Assembly: GCF_015354315.1 (NCBI RefSeq)
Contig: NZ_JADKYY010000013.1
Span: forward strand, 1 to 64,000
DNA from: Planobacterium oryzisoli
GTDB lineage: Bacteria > Bacteroidota > Bacteroidia > Flavobacteriales > Weeksellaceae
Length of the DNA: 64,000 nucleotides
Reading direction: 5' to 3'
A program made the translations under genes and the position numbers. Below, one piece after another: positions 63,187 through 64,000 of this stretch. The first letter of the stretch is position 1. The number at the start of each line of letters is the position of its first letter. The notes beneath the pieces were generated by a model. That model made no database searches and was not told the DNA's origin. It saw only the letters and a list, made by a program, of their open reading frames with translations.

Positions 63187-64000
63187 CTAGAGCTTAGTGA
63201 GCTTGGCGAACTTTAAAATTAGATTCTTCTCTCCTTCGTTTTGAAAAAGCACCTTGGCTTTAATATTACCCGGATCCGTACCGTCTAGAAAAAGCACCTC
63301 CCCTACACCAAAACGGTCGTGCCGTACCTTGTCTCCTACCTCAATGTTTTCAGAGCTGGCTCCACTAGGATTAATAATCCGGGCAGTAGCCACAGGCTTT
63401 AGATTCTTGCTCTTTGGCTCTAAAGATCCCATGCTCGAAGGAAGTGTTTTCTTGGGTGGTTTTTTCTCAAATTTTCGAACGCTCGGACTTGTATCGTCAA
63501 AAAGCGAAGACGATAGTCCGCTATGATTTACAAAGCGGCTTTCCCGGGCCGGATTAAGAAGTTCTATAAAGTCACTACGGACCTCACTTAAGAACCGAGA
63601 AGGTTCCGCATCTGTGATCTTTCCCCATTGAAAACGCGAGATCGCATAGGAAAAAAAGGCCTGTTTCTCGGCGCGCGTCAAGGCCACGTAAAAAAGGCGA
63701 CGCTCCTCCTCGAGTTCTTCCCTTGTGGACGAGCTCATAAAGCTGGGGAAAAGATTCTCCTCTAGTCCCACCAAATGGACCACTGGAAATTCCAGACCCT
63801 TGGAAAGATGTATGGTCATAAGGGAGACCTGGTCCGCATTAGGATCTTTATTTTGGTCCTGATCGGTAGTAAGGGCAATGCTACCTAAAAAATTACTTAG
63901 GGAGGGGTCTCCGTCTTCGAGCTGTTGCTGCTCTTCAATGAAGCCCCGCATGGAATTGAGCAGTTCCTGGACATTCTCTACCCGGGAGATGCCCTCTGGG
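63187..64000 (-). CDS. UvrD/PcrA-type DNA helicase, C-terminal part
   Basis: The gene is cut by the right edge of the window; about 270 residues of the C terminus are seen, the frame staying open to the edge as ISRVENVQELLNSMRGF. Superfamily 1A helicase motifs are clear: VSLMTIHLSKGLEFPVVHLVG (motif V region), EERRLFYVALTRAEKQAFFSY (motif VI with its arginine finger). The C-terminal 60 residues (VGDKVRHDRFGVGEVLFLDG, LILKFAKLTKL) are the RNA-polymerase-binding Tudor-like domain of PcrA/UvrD. It unwinds DNA in excision and mismatch repair. Confidence 0.93.
   Translation of the reverse strand, partial: PEGISRVENVQELLNSMRGFIEEQQQLEDGDPSLSNFLGSIALTTDQDQNKDPNADQVSLMTIHLSKGLEFPVVHLVGLEENLFPSFMSSSTREELEEERRLFYVALTRAEKQAFFSYAISRFQWGKITDAEPSRFLSEVRSDFIELLNPARESRFVNHSGLSSSLFDDTSPSVRKFEKKPPKKTLPSSMGSLEPKSKNLKPVATARIINPSGASSENIEVGDKVRHDRFGVGEVLFLDGTDPGNIKAKVLFQNEGEKNLILKFAKLTKL

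Noticed and set aside
1-64000. CRISPR array, rRNA genes, complete insertion sequences
   Set aside because: No regularly spaced repeats, no rRNA signatures and no transposase frames were seen; the only mobile-DNA traces are at 6551-7767.

Overview
The window is chromosomal DNA from a Bacteroidota bacterium, most likely a flavobacterium of the Chryseobacterium group (inferred from gene content and protein style, not from rRNA). Supporting signs are a SusC/SusD pair, YceI proteins, Bacteroidota promoters of the form TTTG-N19-TAnnTTTG, few Shine-Dalgarno sequences, and a compact layout with many short intergenic gaps and intrinsic terminators. Genes lie on both strands; no rRNA operon or CRISPR array was seen.

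Region 1 (1-6450) is housekeeping: rpsO, an unknown lipoprotein, a BtuF-like cytosolic binding protein, free methionine sulfoxide reductase with a large conserved protein of unknown role, DoxX plus a chromate-type transporter, a PhnP-like phosphodiesterase and tRNA-Leu(CAA). Region 2 (6450-7936) is a small accessory scar: directly after tRNA-Leu lies the C-terminal stub of a tyrosine integrase, then non-coding DNA with nested inverted repeats, then a ParD/ParE toxin-antitoxin pair with its own palindromic operator.

Region 3 (7937-28550) is a mannan polysaccharide utilisation locus of about 20 kb. One minus-strand operon encodes SusC, SusD, a glycan-binding lipoprotein, GH27 alpha-galactosidase and a GH5 endoglucanase. 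A divergent plus-strand operon encodes GH26 mannanase, a GPH sugar symporter, GH130 mannosylglucose phosphorylase, mannobiose/cellobiose 2-epimerase and GH5_7 mannanase. A third, minus-strand operon encodes a CE2-like esterase, a second SGNH acetylesterase and a GH3 beta-glucosidase. An AraC regulator sits between the first two, and a cupin phosphomannose isomerase flanks the locus. The set fits acetylated galactoglucomannan: mannanases cut the chain, esterases and GH27 strip acetyl and galactosyl groups, mannobiose is imported, epimerised to mannosyl-glucose and phosphorolysed to mannose-1-phosphate plus glucose.

Region 4 (28551-44206) holds a YceI-porin-YceI cluster under a putative Crp/Fnr-type site, queG, two rhodaneses, a nitronate monooxygenase-like protein, two parvulin chaperones, a PfkB sugar kinase, mutY, a DUF4838 protein, an HU protein, a 30-residue polybasic protein and RNase G. 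Region 5 (44207-53533) has a nudix/acyltransferase operon ending in a degenerate Mur-ligase-like protein, followed by a tyrosine-degradation cluster (hmgA, a CoA-transferase, hppD, an unknown secreted protein, fahA, a flavin reductase). Region 6 (53534-64000) has TerC, an M16 peptidase, DNA polymerase I, an ABC1 kinase, a HipA-like kinase overlapping a DUF3037 gene, and the C-terminal part of a UvrD/PcrA helicase cut by the window edge.
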